A stretch of DNA of 36,156 bases from JAGOGN01 sp036652735 (GCA_036652735.1 JAVVVI010000027.1:1-36156); one strand, 5' to 3'. Shown: positions 15,675-24,019, counted from the stretch's first letter. The notes: generated by a model not told the origin, from the letters alone. Numbers and translations are program-made.

Positions 15675-16643
15675 ATGCCGGGTTTTATTACACATTATCT
15701 ATTTGGATCCACAACTTATCCACAAATTACTCATAATACTACACGTAATTTAATAGCGCAGTCCAGGGGTGCCTATGGACTTGGTCTTCAGGGACCAGAT
15801 ATTTTTTTCTACTTTCTACCCTCTTACCTCATTCACAAAAAAAATCTTGGATCCATAACACACGATTATGACACCAATCTTTTTTTTCGTAATTTAATTG
15901 GGAGCCTTACACTCTTTTCCAATCCAAAATATAAAAAAATTGCCCAGGCTTATATTCTGGGATTTCTTGGTCATTACTGCCTGGATCTCACCTGTCATCC
16001 CTATGTATATGCCCGCACAAACTATACCCACCCTTCTCAGAGTTATTCTTCAAGACATATGACTTTAGAGACCGATATTGACAAAGAGCTCTTGTCTTAC
16101 TACAAGAACCTTCTTCCTTCCCAATTTATAAAAACAGATACCATACGTTTATCTCAAAAAGAACTGCATGTTATTTCCCTGATGCTTAATTATGCATTTT
16201 CCCATACCTATCACCATCTTTTCTGCAGCTATCAGATGATTCACTCTGCCATTAGTTCTATGAGGCTTGGGTTAAATTTATTAAAGGATACCTCCGGTAA
16301 AAAGAAAGTATGGGTTCGCAATATTGAAAAATATATCACCGGATACGCCGCAATCTCCCCAATGATTCCCAGCAACTCCCTTACCTATTACACCGATTGC
16401 TGTAACCTGCGTAAAAGAACCTGGTCGAATCCCTGGGATACTTCCATCCAAAGGAACAGTTCCATGTATGAATTAATTGAAACAGCGCGAACACTGTATT
16501 TGGAGATTTTAGAGAAGGCAGGGTGTTTCTTTCAGAACATGGAACACAACGATGATAATGCTCTTCTGGAAACACTCCTTGCCACTATTGGCAACCATTC
16601 TTATCATAGCGGTCTGCCCGCCGGCAAATGGACAAACTTATAA
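15675..16643 (+). CDS. Zinc-dependent phospholipase C-like protein
   Basis: A 322-residue protein opening with MPGFITHYLFG, the start of a clostridial group assigned to the zinc-dependent phospholipase C (S1/P1-like) fold. The likely metal ligands are His7, the Asp in LQGPDIFFY (about 41), and the histidines and aspartates in FLGHYCLDLTCHPYVYARTNY (about 97-117) and HMTLETDID (about 130-139). Unlike secreted clostridial alpha-toxins it has no signal peptide and no C-terminal lipid-binding domain, so it probably acts inside the cell on an unknown phosphoester. AAGGAGG precedes the ATG. Its stop abuts the stop of the convergent dehydrogenase in the hexamer TTATAA. Actual lipase activity is unproven. 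Confidence 0.8.
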   Translation: MPGFITHYLFGSTTYPQITHNTTRNLIAQSRGAYGLGLQGPDIFFYFLPSYLIHKKNLGSITHDYDTNLFFRNLIGSLTLFSNPKYKKIAQAYILGFLGHYCLDLTCHPYVYARTNYTHPSQSYSSRHMTLETDIDKELLSYYKNLLPSQFIKTDTIRLSQKELHVISLMLNYAFSHTYHHLFCSYQMIHSAISSMRLGLNLLKDTSGKKKVWVRNIEKYITGYAAISPMIPSNSLTYYTDCCNLRKRTWSNPWDTSIQRNSSMYELIETARTLYLEILEKAGCFFQNMEHNDDNALLETLLATIGNHSYHSGLPAGKWTNL

Positions 16644-17570
16644 TACAAACTCTTTGATTTGTTCACATACCATAGACACCACCCGGTTTCTTGCTTCCTT
16701 GCTTGCCCATGCAATATGTGGTGTAATAAGAAGCCGCTGGCTGTCTTTTTGTGCTAATAACGGATTTTCCTTTTGCATTGGTTCCTGAGACAGAACATCC
16801 AGACCTGCTGCCGCTATGATCCCTTCCTGAAGACAATCTGCTAAATCCTTTTCCACTACAATTGGACCTCTTCCAAGATTTAGAAAAATAGCCGTTTTTT
16901 TCATTTTACAGAAGGCTTCTTTGTTCATCAAACCCTTGGTATATTCATTTAACGGTGCATGCACCGAGACAACATCTGCCTGCTGCAGCAGCTCGTCCAA
17001 TGTAACCTGAGGATATTGTGTATTATGATTTTTTCCGCTTGCTGAATAGTATACAACCCGGCAGCCAAAGGCCGAGGCTATTTCAGCCACTTTTTTCCCA
17101 ATTGTGCCTAAACCAATAATTCCCCAAGTCTTCCCGGATAATTCGTGAAACACATTGGAAAAATGAGAAAAGGTATTATCTTTACAATATTGCTCTGTTT
17201 TTACATACGCATCATAATAAGGCAGCTTTTCCCACAAGTAAAAGAGCATGGCAAAGGTATGCTGTGCCACAGAATTTGTGGAATAACCTGCAACATTCCG
17301 GAATGCAATTCCTCTTTTTTCTAAATATTCTTTGTCAAGATTATCCGTTCCTGTAGCCGTTACGCAGACTAATTTCAGTCTCTCAGCTGATCCAATGGTT
17401 GCTTCATTCACTTTCAGCTTGTTCACCACAATCACATCTGCGTCCTGAATCTTCTCCGGCATCTGCTCTTCCGGCACATAATCATATCGGATGACTTCCC
17501 CCAACGCTTCAAATCCGGAAAAATCAATATCCTCACCAATGGTCTTAGTGTCCAACAATACAATTTTCAA
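16638..17570 (-). CDS. D-2-hydroxyacid dehydrogenase (NAD-dependent)
   Basis: A 310-residue cytosolic oxidoreductase interconverting a 2-oxoacid and its D-2-hydroxyacid. The Rossmann loop is GLGTIG (153-158). The catalytic triad of the family is visible: R234 (NLGRGP), E263 (SQEP) and H285 (TPHIAW). The substrate (lactate, glycerate, hydroxypyruvate or branched-chain acids) cannot be decided. The start codon is TTG at 17570, with AGAGG eight bases upstream; no ATG is suitably placed. It is the last gene of a minus-strand run beginning with patatin, 19 bases after the EamA gene, and meets the phospholipase-like gene tail to tail. Confidence 0.9.
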   Translation of the reverse strand: MKIVLLDTKTIGEDIDFSGFEALGEVIRYDYVPEEQMPEKIQDADVIVVNKLKVNEATIGSAERLKLVCVTATGTDNLDKEYLEKRGIAFRNVAGYSTNSVAQHTFAMLFYLWEKLPYYDAYVKTEQYCKDNTFSHFSNVFHELSGKTWGIIGLGTIGKKVAEIASAFGCRVVYYSASGKNHNTQYPQVTLDELLQQADVVSVHAPLNEYTKGLMNKEAFCKMKKTAIFLNLGRGPIVVEKDLADCLQEGIIAAAGLDVLSQEPMQKENPLLAQKDSQRLLITPHIAWASKEARNRVVSMVCEQIKEFVL

Positions 17571-17589
17571 AATTTTTACCTCTCATTCT

Positions 17590-18468
17590 CTATTTTTTTC
17601 GTTCTGAAAGAAATAATCCTCCCAAGATAAATGCCGTTCCGATAAGCATTATAACCGTAATATTCTCACCCAATAAAAAGAAGGAAAATATCATTGTCAC
17701 CACCGGTATTAAATAAATATACACACTTGCCTTAACCGCGCCCAGAATATCCATTGCCTTATTCCATGCAATATAACAAACTGCAGATGCAATTAATGCA
17801 AGATACAGAAGATTAAACAAATTGGATTTATGAAGTAAATCTGCTGTCTCTATATGGAAATCCATAAAAAACATCATTGGAATCATGGTTAAAATACCAT
17901 AGAAAAAGATTCTTCTGGTAACTCCTATAATAGGATAACTGTGTTCACTGACCTTATTGGTGTAGATGGAATAAATCGCCCATAAAAATGCTGCCAAAAT
18001 TGCTAAAATATCTCCAAGTGGGTTGAGATGCAATACTGCGCTTCCATTATAGCTAATAAGAACAATTCCGATAATGGATACAAAAAATCCAAGTACAAAC
18101 GTCTTTTTTAATTTTTCAGATGTAAGAAAATGTGCCAAAAGCCCCGTTAAAAATGGTGCAATTGATACCAATACACTTACATCAGATGCATAGGTATAAA
18201 TCAAAGCCGTATTTTCACATAGAAAATACAGACTTACTCCTGCAAATCCGGCAATAAATAAATATAATTCTTCTCTTGCCGTTTTGATTTTCACTTTGTG
18301 TGGAAAAATCACCCATAAAGCAAGATAGCCAACCGTAAACCGCAAAAATAAAATTTCAAATGGAGAGAAGTCCGGTAATAATGTTTTTGTGGAGATAAAA
18401 CTAGTTCCCCATACAATTGCTGCTCCCAGTGCCAATAAATGTCCAATCAGTTTTGATTTCGTCTTCAT
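17590..18468 (-). CDS. EamA/DMT family transporter
   Basis: A 292-residue membrane protein with ten hydrophobic segments in two EamA repeats, typical of drug/metabolite transporters that export amino acids or other metabolites. The first repeat begins GHLLALGAAIVWGTSFISTK, with the family's Trp-Gly pattern. The second starts near residue 150 (LGDILAILAAFLWAIYSIYTNK). I place the start at 18468, after GAGGA at suitable spacing; a longer frame from 18570 would add a charged, Lys-rich, non-hydrophobic leader. With this start, the first 68 bases lie inside the 3' end of the histidine-phosphatase gene in another frame, suggesting coupled translation. The substrate is unknown. Confidence 0.87.
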   Translation of the reverse strand: MKTKSKLIGHLLALGAAIVWGTSFISTKTLLPDFSPFEILFLRFTVGYLALWVIFPHKVKIKTAREELYLFIAGFAGVSLYFLCENTALIYTYASDVSVLVSIAPFLTGLLAHFLTSEKLKKTFVLGFFVSIIGIVLISYNGSAVLHLNPLGDILAILAAFLWAIYSIYTNKVSEHSYPIIGVTRRIFFYGILTMIPMMFFMDFHIETADLLHKSNLFNLLYLALIASAVCYIAWNKAMDILGAVKASVYIYLIPVVTMIFSFFLLGENITVIMLIGTAFILGGLFLSERKK

Positions 18469-19030
18469 GCAAATTTTCCTCTGTTTCTTTTTTTTCTTCA
18501 ATTTTGATTCTATATCCACAACCACAAGATACCTGAAATTCAAAAAAGGGACTATCCGGGTACAGTCCATTCATAATGGACATAATGGTCCCCCCGTGTA
18601 CCACAAATGCAATGGCTCTTCTTCCTTCACTTTTTGACTTCTCCACACATTGAAAAAAAGCTTCTATACACCTTTTCTGCATCTGTTCCCTGCTCTCCCC
18701 TTTGGGAAAAGCAATGGTTCCATTACTGTCAATGTACCGTTGATAATCCTGATTTCCCTGTAATTCTCTGTAGTTTTTATATTCAAATTCCCCAAAATCC
18801 ATTTCTTCAAACATTCTATTCGTTTCAATTAATACTCCCGGGAAAAAACTTTCTGCACTTTGAACCGTTCGAAGCAGTTGACTTGTGAATACCTTCTCCG
18901 GCCAAAAATCATGGATTTGAATTCTTTCTTCCCCGGCTTCTGATAAAAGTATAGGCTCATCCGTTGATCCCACATATCTGCCTTCCAAATTTCCCTTGGT
19001 CTTTCGGTGTCTCAGTAAAACAATCTCCAT
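18401..19030 (-). CDS. Histidine phosphatase family protein (CobC/PGAM-like)
   Basis: A 209-residue member of the histidine phosphatase superfamily. The catalytic His is H8 in LLRHRKTKGN, where the usual RHG reads RHR. The second His is in FVVHGGT (about 144). The layout resembles alpha-ribazole phosphatase or phosphoglycerate-mutase-like phosphatases, but no cobalamin genes are nearby. GAGGGAG lies five bases before the ATG. The last 22 or so residues are encoded by DNA that also encodes the start of the EamA transporter in another frame, so the C-terminal tail is probably unconstrained. The substrate is not predictable. Confidence 0.85.
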   Translation of the reverse strand: MEIVLLRHRKTKGNLEGRYVGSTDEPILLSEAGEERIQIHDFWPEKVFTSQLLRTVQSAESFFPGVLIETNRMFEEMDFGEFEYKNYRELQGNQDYQRYIDSNGTIAFPKGESREQMQKRCIEAFFQCVEKSKSEGRRAIAFVVHGGTIMSIMNGLYPDSPFFEFQVSCGCGYRIKIEEKKETEENLHEDEIKTDWTFIGTGSSNCMGN

Positions 19031-19062
19031 GTTGCTCCCTCTCGATTAAATCTTTTGTTCTT

Positions 19063-19917
19063 CTATGAATTTGCAAGATATTGTTTCAAAGCACTCATTT
19101 GTTCCCTTCCTTCTTCCAAACCGGCTCTGTATAATTTTTCCAATAGAATTGGGTCTCTCTCTGTTCTCCCCACACCCATTGTAGATTTCGGTGCTATCAC
19201 AAATACTTTACCCTCTTGCTCTAGTTTATTTAAGTCCTTTATACTCTTGTTGTAATCCTCTGCTCGCCCTAAAATTCTTTCAGCAATCTTTGGATATCTT
19301 CTATATAACTTTGCAGTTGCCTTGGTGGACGAATCTGTCTTCTTTTCATATCCCCGTTCTCTGGTAAGAATAACCAGAACTTTATCACAGCCATCTTCCA
19401 TTGCCTTTTTATATGGAATGGAATCCGCAATCCCTCCATCAATGTAATAATGTCTGCCAAGTTTCACCGGCTGAAATAAAATAGGAAGAGCACAGGTTGC
19501 CACCAATTCTTTTAGCTCATGATCTTCTCTATTTATTTTAAGATATTCTGCCTTTCCGGTATGAATATTTGTAACCACCACCATTACTTCTCCCGGGAAA
19601 TTTTCAAACGCTTCATAGTCAAAGGGTACCAGATGTTCTGTAACCTCGCCAAAAGCAAAGGGAATATTATAATAACTTCTATTATTCCGATCGAACAGGT
19701 GCCTTGCTCCCATATACCGGGGATCCTTCATATATTTTTGTGCAATCTCTAAGCTGCGCCCAATTTGTCCTGATACATAAGAGATTCCAAGAGAAATTCC
19801 GGCGGATACACCTAGTACATAATCTGCAATTACCTGTTCCTCTAAGAGAGCATCCTGTACCCCACAAGAATATAAGGTTCTGCTTGCGCCGCCTTCCAAT
19901 ATCAATCCAAGCTTCAT
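19063..19917 (-). CDS. Patatin-like phospholipase/esterase
   Basis: A 284-residue cytosolic lipid acyl hydrolase of the patatin family (RssA/YjjU-like bacterial group). The oxyanion-hole loop EGGASRTLY (about 8-16), the nucleophile elbow GVSAG (about 36-40) and the catalytic Asp in YIDGGIADSIPY (about 156-167) are all present. The DGG motif replaces the plant DGA, as is common in bacteria. The upstream site GGTGGTG is a weak ribosome binding site. It heads the run patatin, histidine phosphatase, EamA and dehydrogenase. No secretion signal or type III features are seen, so a housekeeping lipid-turnover role is more likely than a toxin. Confidence 0.88.
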   Translation of the reverse strand: MKLGLILEGGASRTLYSCGVQDALLEEQVIADYVLGVSAGISLGISYVSGQIGRSLEIAQKYMKDPRYMGARHLFDRNNRSYYNIPFAFGEVTEHLVPFDYEAFENFPGEVMVVVTNIHTGKAEYLKINREDHELKELVATCALPILFQPVKLGRHYYIDGGIADSIPYKKAMEDGCDKVLVILTRERGYEKKTDSSTKATAKLYRRYPKIAERILGRAEDYNKSIKDLNKLEQEGKVFVIAPKSTMGVGRTERDPILLEKLYRAGLEEGREQMSALKQYLANS

Positions 19918-19942
19918 ATTATCACCACCATTTCTGATAAAG

Positions 19943-19981
19943 GGCGGTTCACCGGATACGTTCTATCACAGATGAGCCGCC
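19943..19981 (-). terminator. Hairpin after glnA
   Basis: On the minus strand, GGCGGCTCA (19981-19973) pairs with TGAACCGCC (19951-19943), a nine-base stem with one G-T pair, then CTTT. The T-run is short, so it may only reduce transcription into the patatin gene. Confidence 0.55.
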
Positions 19982-20005
19982 TTCATTTGTCCTTTTATTC
20001 TAAGA

Positions 20006-21436
20006 TTATAAATCGTAATATTTCAGGAATTCAGCAGGATGTGGTACATTATTAATCTCCCTTGCTGCCTGTCTGTGCAGTTTTACCCAGATATCAATAA
20101 TTCTCTGTGGGAATACACCGCCGGCTGTTAAGTAATCATGATCTGCCTCAAGTGCATCCAACGCCTCATCCAAAGTCTTTGGCAGAGACTGAATTTTCGC
20201 CTGCTCTTCCTCCGGAAGATCAAAGAGATTAATATCATATGGTCCCCAGCCATTCTTGCTTGGATCAATCTTATTCTTGATTCCATCAAGTCCTGCCATT
20301 AAAATTGCTGCATATGCATAATAAGGGTTACAGGTTGCATCCGGGTTACGTAGTTCAAACCGTTTGCTCTCCGGTGATTTTGCATATGCCGGAATACGTA
20401 CTACAGAACTTCTATTTGCTGTTGCATATCCAATGGTAACCGGTGCTTCATATCCCGGAACCAGTCGCTTATAGGAATTGGTTGATGGGTTGGTGAATCC
20501 GCATAAAGAACGTGCATGTTTTAACAATCCACCAATAAAATAATGTGCTTCCTGACTCAAAGAAGAATATCCATTTTCATCATAAAAAATAGGTTTCCCA
20601 TCTTTTCTAAGGAGCATATGAACATGAAGTCCACTTCCTGCCTCTCCAAAAATTGGTTTCGGCATAAAAGTTGCAGTTCTTCCATCTGCAATCGCCTCAT
20701 TTTTTATAATGTATTTTGTAATCATAGTATTGTCGGCCATGGAAAGCATATCTGCCAGCTCGACTTCAATTTCAACTTGTCCAGGTCCACCCACTTCATG
20801 ATGCTGATATTTTACTTCAATTCCCCAATCCTGCATCATCATACAGATTTTGGAACGAAGATTATAGGTAATATCCTGTGGCAGATCCAAATGATATCCG
20901 CCATGATGTGCGGTTCTATACGCAAGGTTCTGCTCATCATCCACTCCGGTATTCCATTCTGCCTCTTCGGTATCTATATTGCAGGCAACACGGTTTGGCT
21001 TGCTCTCAAAACTTACATGATCAAAAAGATAAAATTCAAATTCCGGTCCAATTAACATTTCATCTGCAATCTCTTCTTTTTTCATATAATCAAGAGCTGC
21101 TTTTGCAACATTTCTTGGATATTGGTCAAATGGACGATTGGCCGGTTCATCAATCATACACACATCTCCGGTCATTGTAACAGTTGGAATATCCATAAAT
21201 GGATCCATAAATGCAGATTCAATATTGGGAATAAATACCATGTCACTACTCTCAACCGGCGCAAAACCATAACTGGAACCATCAAATCCAATACCGTACT
21301 TCATAGTATCTTCACTAAATCGTTCTACAGGAATAGAAAGGTGACGCCATCTTCCATCTAAATCAATCATCTTAAAATCAATCATTCTGGCCTGATTTTT
21401 TTTGCAAAAATCAAGTACTTCACTTACTGTTTTCAT
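20006..21436 (-). CDS. glnA: Type I glutamine synthetase
   Basis: A 476-residue enzyme that makes glutamine from glutamate, ammonia and ATP, active as a dodecamer. It has the beta-grasp start (DFKMIDLDGRWRHLSIP), the GIGFDGSSYGF loop (48-58), metal-site Glu residues around PEFEFYLFD (131-139), and the nucleotide/flap regions with NPSTNSYKRLVPGYEAPV (316-333). Where enterobacterial enzymes carry the adenylylated Tyr (NLYDLP), this one has Phe405 (NLFDLP), so adenylylation control cannot operate. GAGGAGG precedes the ATG, and a strong TTGCAA-N17-TATAAT promoter lies upstream. It is probably transcribed alone, with a hairpin downstream. Feedback or regulator-protein control is likely but not visible. 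Confidence 0.97.
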   Translation of the reverse strand: MKTVSEVLDFCKKNQARMIDFKMIDLDGRWRHLSIPVERFSEDTMKYGIGFDGSSYGFAPVESSDMVFIPNIESAFMDPFMDIPTVTMTGDVCMIDEPANRPFDQYPRNVAKAALDYMKKEEIADEMLIGPEFEFYLFDHVSFESKPNRVACNIDTEEAEWNTGVDDEQNLAYRTAHHGGYHLDLPQDITYNLRSKICMMMQDWGIEVKYQHHEVGGPGQVEIEVELADMLSMADNTMITKYIIKNEAIADGRTATFMPKPIFGEAGSGLHVHMLLRKDGKPIFYDENGYSSLSQEAHYFIGGLLKHARSLCGFTNPSTNSYKRLVPGYEAPVTIGYATANRSSVVRIPAYAKSPESKRFELRNPDATCNPYYAYAAILMAGLDGIKNKIDPSKNGWGPYDINLFDLPEEEQAKIQSLPKTLDEALDALEADHDYLTAGGVFPQRIIDIWVKLHRQAAREINNVPHPAEFLKYYDL

Positions 21437-21483
21437 TTTTATATCCTCCTCAAAAAGTTTCCCTTATAAAACTGGCAATTTTA

Positions 21484-21512
21484 ATTATACGTTTCATAAT
21501 ATTTGTTTGCAA
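21484..21512 (-). promoter_or_regulatory. Sigma-A promoter of glnA
   Basis: On the minus strand, TTGCAA (21512-21507) and TATAAT (21489-21484) are 17 bases apart, leaving a leader of about 40 bases. No TnrA/GlnR-type site or riboswitch is recognised in this leader or in the 88 bases upstream. Confidence 0.7.
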
Positions 21513-21600
21513 TAGCTTTTGAATTTTTTCATATTTATAGGTTATTTCTACCAAAGGTCACCCCCTATAGCTGGGTTTTTATTGTATGTTTTGGTCATAT

Positions 21601-22284
21601 TTACTTCTCAGTTCCATACTCGTAGAGCTTTTTTCTATTCAATAACTGTATACTTCCCCGTGTCACATGAATCAGTCCTTCTTGAGCTAAATATTTCAGC
21701 ATTCTGCTGACAACTTCCCTTGCGCTCCCCAAATGACGTGCAATCTGTTCATGGGTAATATGCAGCACATCGCTTCCCTCCAGAGCCGCCTGTTCATATA
21801 GGAATTCAGCCAGGCGCTTGTCAAATCTCATAAAAAGTACTTTTTCCAAGATCCACATAACATCCGACATTCTTGAATTCACAATTTCGTTGGTAAAATT
21901 AGCGATCAGTGGGTTCTCTGAGTTGATTTTATCATACAGCAGCGAAGGAAGAATTGCAGTGACCACTTCCGTCTCTGCCGAAATCCAAACATCAAAACTA
22001 ATGTTTTTCAACATACAGGAAGCCGAAAAGACACATACTTCGCCCTCAACCAGGCGAAATAGCGTAATTTCTTTTCCCTCCTCCGTAACAATATAAGCCC
22101 TGATTCGACCGGAATGGAGAAGAAACAATCCACTACAGTCCTCTCTTCCGGCATGAAGAATCTCGTCCTTGGAAAAAGATTGTATTCTGGATTGTTCTAT
22201 CATTTCTTTCTTGGTTTTAGAATCCAGTTTCTCCCATACCATTAAGGTTTCTTCATAGATTTCTTCAATTTGCGATTCCTTCAT
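21601..22284 (-). CDS. Crp/Fnr family transcription regulator
   Basis: A 227-residue regulator with an N-terminal cyclic-nucleotide-binding-like jelly roll (about 25-140) and a C-terminal Crp winged helix (about 150-222), whose recognition segment reads HEQIARHLGSAREVVSRMLKYL. There is no N-terminal four-cysteine iron-sulfur motif as in FNR. In the barrel, residues expected for cAMP binding are not evident, so the effector is unknown. It starts 3 bases after the rpiB stop codon (GGGGAT as ribosome binding site) and so is cotranscribed with it. glnA downstream has its own promoter. Confidence 0.9.
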   Translation of the reverse strand: MKESQIEEIYEETLMVWEKLDSKTKKEMIEQSRIQSFSKDEILHAGREDCSGLFLLHSGRIRAYIVTEEGKEITLFRLVEGEVCVFSASCMLKNISFDVWISAETEVVTAILPSLLYDKINSENPLIANFTNEIVNSRMSDVMWILEKVLFMRFDKRLAEFLYEQAALEGSDVLHITHEQIARHLGSAREVVSRMLKYLAQEGLIHVTRGSIQLLNRKKLYEYGTEK

Positions 22285-22287
22285 CCA

Positions 22288-22731
22288 CTATCCCCTACTC
22301 TCAATATCCGTAATTAAATCAACACGATTCTGATGTCTCCCACCTAGAAATTGTGCATCCAGCCATGCACACACAATTGCTTTTGCCATTTCTATTCCAA
22401 CAATTCTTGCTCCGAATGCAATAATATTTGCATTGTTATGTTCCTTGGTAAGCTTTGCCGACAATGGATCGCTGCAAACTGCTGCACGTACACCCTTTAC
22501 TTTATTCGCGGCAATCGAGATCCCAATTCCTGTACCGCAAATTAGAACGCCTCCATCTACTTCTCCCTTTGCTACCGCTCTTCCTACCGCTTCCCCAAAT
22601 TCCGGATAATTACAGCTCTCTGTTGAATGTGTCCCATAGTCTACCACTTGGTGGCCTAATTCTTCTAAATATGTCTTTATCTCAAGTTTCATCTGATATG
22701 CTGCGTGATCATTCCCTATTCCCAATCTCAT
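22288..22731 (-). CDS. rpiB: Ribose-5-phosphate isomerase B
   Basis: A 147-residue enzyme of the RpiB/LacAB family, interconverting ribose-5-phosphate and ribulose-5-phosphate. It opens with the family's phosphate-binding GNDHAAYQMK (5-14). The catalytic Cys is in VLICGTGIGISIAANK (about 62-77), with the conserved GTG loop. HNNANIIAFGAR follows at about 97-108. The length matches RpiB rather than the galactose-6-phosphate isomerase subunits, although these are close relatives. GGAGG precedes the ATG. It heads a two-gene transcript with the Crp/Fnr gene. The transaldolase in this window is in the same pathway. Confidence 0.93.
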   Translation of the reverse strand: MRLGIGNDHAAYQMKLEIKTYLEELGHQVVDYGTHSTESCNYPEFGEAVGRAVAKGEVDGGVLICGTGIGISIAANKVKGVRAAVCSDPLSAKLTKEHNNANIIAFGARIVGIEMAKAIVCAWLDAQFLGGRHQNRVDLITDIESRG

Positions 22732-22775
22732 TTATCAATTCCTCCATATATTTTTACTCGATTCTCTTTACATAT

Positions 22776-22804
22776 ATTGTATCAAATCACTGTTGGTATG
22801 GCTA
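22776..22804 (-). promoter_or_regulatory. Promoter of rpiB
   Basis: On the minus strand, TAGCCA (22804-22799) and TACAAT (22781-22776) are 17 bases apart, with TGA before the -10, leaving a leader of about 38 bases. The rest of the 197-base divergent gap (22732-22928) is AT-rich; I found no confident promoter for the HD-GYP gene on the other side. Confidence 0.55.
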
Positions 22805-22928
22805 GTAAAGAAATATATTTTCGCCAATTTTTATGTTTTTTTCATATTTCTATTGTATTTTATTTCTTTTAACTATAGGATGAAGTCATATACAAAAATT
22901 TACACTTATAAGCTATGGGGGATTCAAT

Positions 22929-23933
22929 ATGCATTATTTAAATTTAAAAAATTTAAGACCCGGAATGGTTTTGGCAAAACCAATTATTGGTGACAATGGA
23001 AGTGTACTGTTAAGAGAGAACAACACACTTAGTGAAACAACACTTCGACGAATTGTAGACATGGGTTTTCAGGGTGCCTATATTAATGAACCTGCGTTTG
23101 ATGATGTCATTGTTGACAACATAATTGATGACGATCTTCGGCTGAATGCTTTTCTTTCTTTAAAACAACAGAATATTCAGGAAGCCGTCCACTGTGCCAA
23201 GGACATTGTTCGTGAGTTAAAATATAAAGAAGTATTAAAGCTCGATCTTATGGATATTAAAAATGATAAAAACTACGACTACAAACACTGTATTTCTGTA
23301 TGCATTTTTTCAACGGTATTGGGTGTCAGCCTTGAGTTAAATGAGGAACAGCTTGGAAATCTTGCTGTCGCAGGACTCCTGCATGACATTGGAAAATTTG
23401 AGATTAATGAAACCGTTCGTTTTTCACAAAATCGATTCAATAAATCGGATATGGATGAAATGAAACGTCATCCAATTATTTCCTATGAACTTCTGAAAGA
23501 CTATCCTTTTGTCTCAAGTATTAGCCGCAATGCAATATTATTTCATCATGAAAATATGGATGGAAGTGGTTACTATAATGTGGAAGAGGACAAGCTTGGT
23601 TTATTTCCAAGAATTCTACGTGTAGTGGATGTCTATGATTCTCTCACTGCGCTTAAAAAATATCGTCCTGCAAGTTCTCCCTCAGATGCCATTGAATATC
23701 TTATGGGTCACATTAATACCCTCTTTGATTCCCGCATTGTTCGCTTGTTTATGAGCAGATTTCCACTTTATCCAGTTGGATTTACTGTACTGCTCTCCAA
23801 TGGAACTCCCGCCGTAATTGTTAATAATTCCATTAATTCCATGCGTCCCTGTATCCGTTTATTTGACGGCACCAATATTGACTTATCAAGTGATCCCCAC
23901 TATCGTAGTGTAACCATCACGGAATTTATCTAG
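22929..23933 (+). CDS. HD-GYP domain protein, likely c-di-GMP phosphodiesterase
   Basis: A 334-residue soluble protein. An N-terminal region (1-60: LKNLRPGMVLAKPIIG) resembles the leader domain common in clostridial HD-GYP proteins. The HD-GYP domain follows (about 90-260) with H120, HD (152-153), K156, H181, HHE (206-208), DGSGY (211-215) and D234. The metal ligands are all present; the final Pro of the name-giving GYP is Tyr216. A short C-terminal domain (about 275-334) is unassigned. It should hydrolyse c-di-GMP (or a related dinucleotide) and so could oppose the diguanylate cyclase encoded at 5874-8921. It stands alone on the plus strand, with GGGGGA before the ATG and a strong terminator after it. 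Confidence 0.88.
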   Translation: MHYLNLKNLRPGMVLAKPIIGDNGSVLLRENNTLSETTLRRIVDMGFQGAYINEPAFDDVIVDNIIDDDLRLNAFLSLKQQNIQEAVHCAKDIVRELKYKEVLKLDLMDIKNDKNYDYKHCISVCIFSTVLGVSLELNEEQLGNLAVAGLLHDIGKFEINETVRFSQNRFNKSDMDEMKRHPIISYELLKDYPFVSSISRNAILFHHENMDGSGYYNVEEDKLGLFPRILRVVDVYDSLTALKKYRPASSPSDAIEYLMGHINTLFDSRIVRLFMSRFPLYPVGFTVLLSNGTPAVIVNNSINSMRPCIRLFDGTNIDLSSDPHYRSVTITEFI

Positions 23934-23963
23934 CTTCTTTTAACCCCTTTCTTACAAAAGAAA

Positions 23964-24003
23964 AAAATCAGGCGGTTCGATCTCGATCCATCCGCCTGAT
24001 TTT
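23964..24003. terminator. Bidirectional intrinsic terminator
   Basis: AAAATCAGGCGG (23964-23975) pairs perfectly with CCGCCTGATTTT (23992-24003) around a 16-base loop. A-runs and T-runs on both sides serve the HD-GYP gene on the plus strand and the oxidoreductase operon on the minus strand. Confidence 0.88.
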
Positions 24004-24019
24004 AATCTCTCAATATAAA

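Noticed and set aside
15203..15736. A 177-codon plus-strand reading frame opposite the ROK gene, running into the phospholipase-like gene
   Set aside because: It overlaps two solid genes in other frames, and no ribosome binding site or domain supports it.
20543..21055. A 170-codon plus-strand reading frame opposite glnA
   Set aside because: It lies wholly within the highly conserved glutamine synthetase gene on the other strand; its length follows from the codon bias of that gene.
21513..21600. A possible riboswitch or antiterminator upstream of glnA (ACCC...GGGT pairing)
   Set aside because: The element lies upstream of the likely transcription start, the stem is only four bases, and it matches no riboswitch I know.
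22801..22835. A TAAAG...GCCAAT pattern resembling a sigma-D (flagellar) promoter before the HD-GYP gene
   Set aside because: The spacer is 13 bases rather than 14-16 and the -10 lacks the GCCGAT core, so it is not better than chance in this AT-rich gap.
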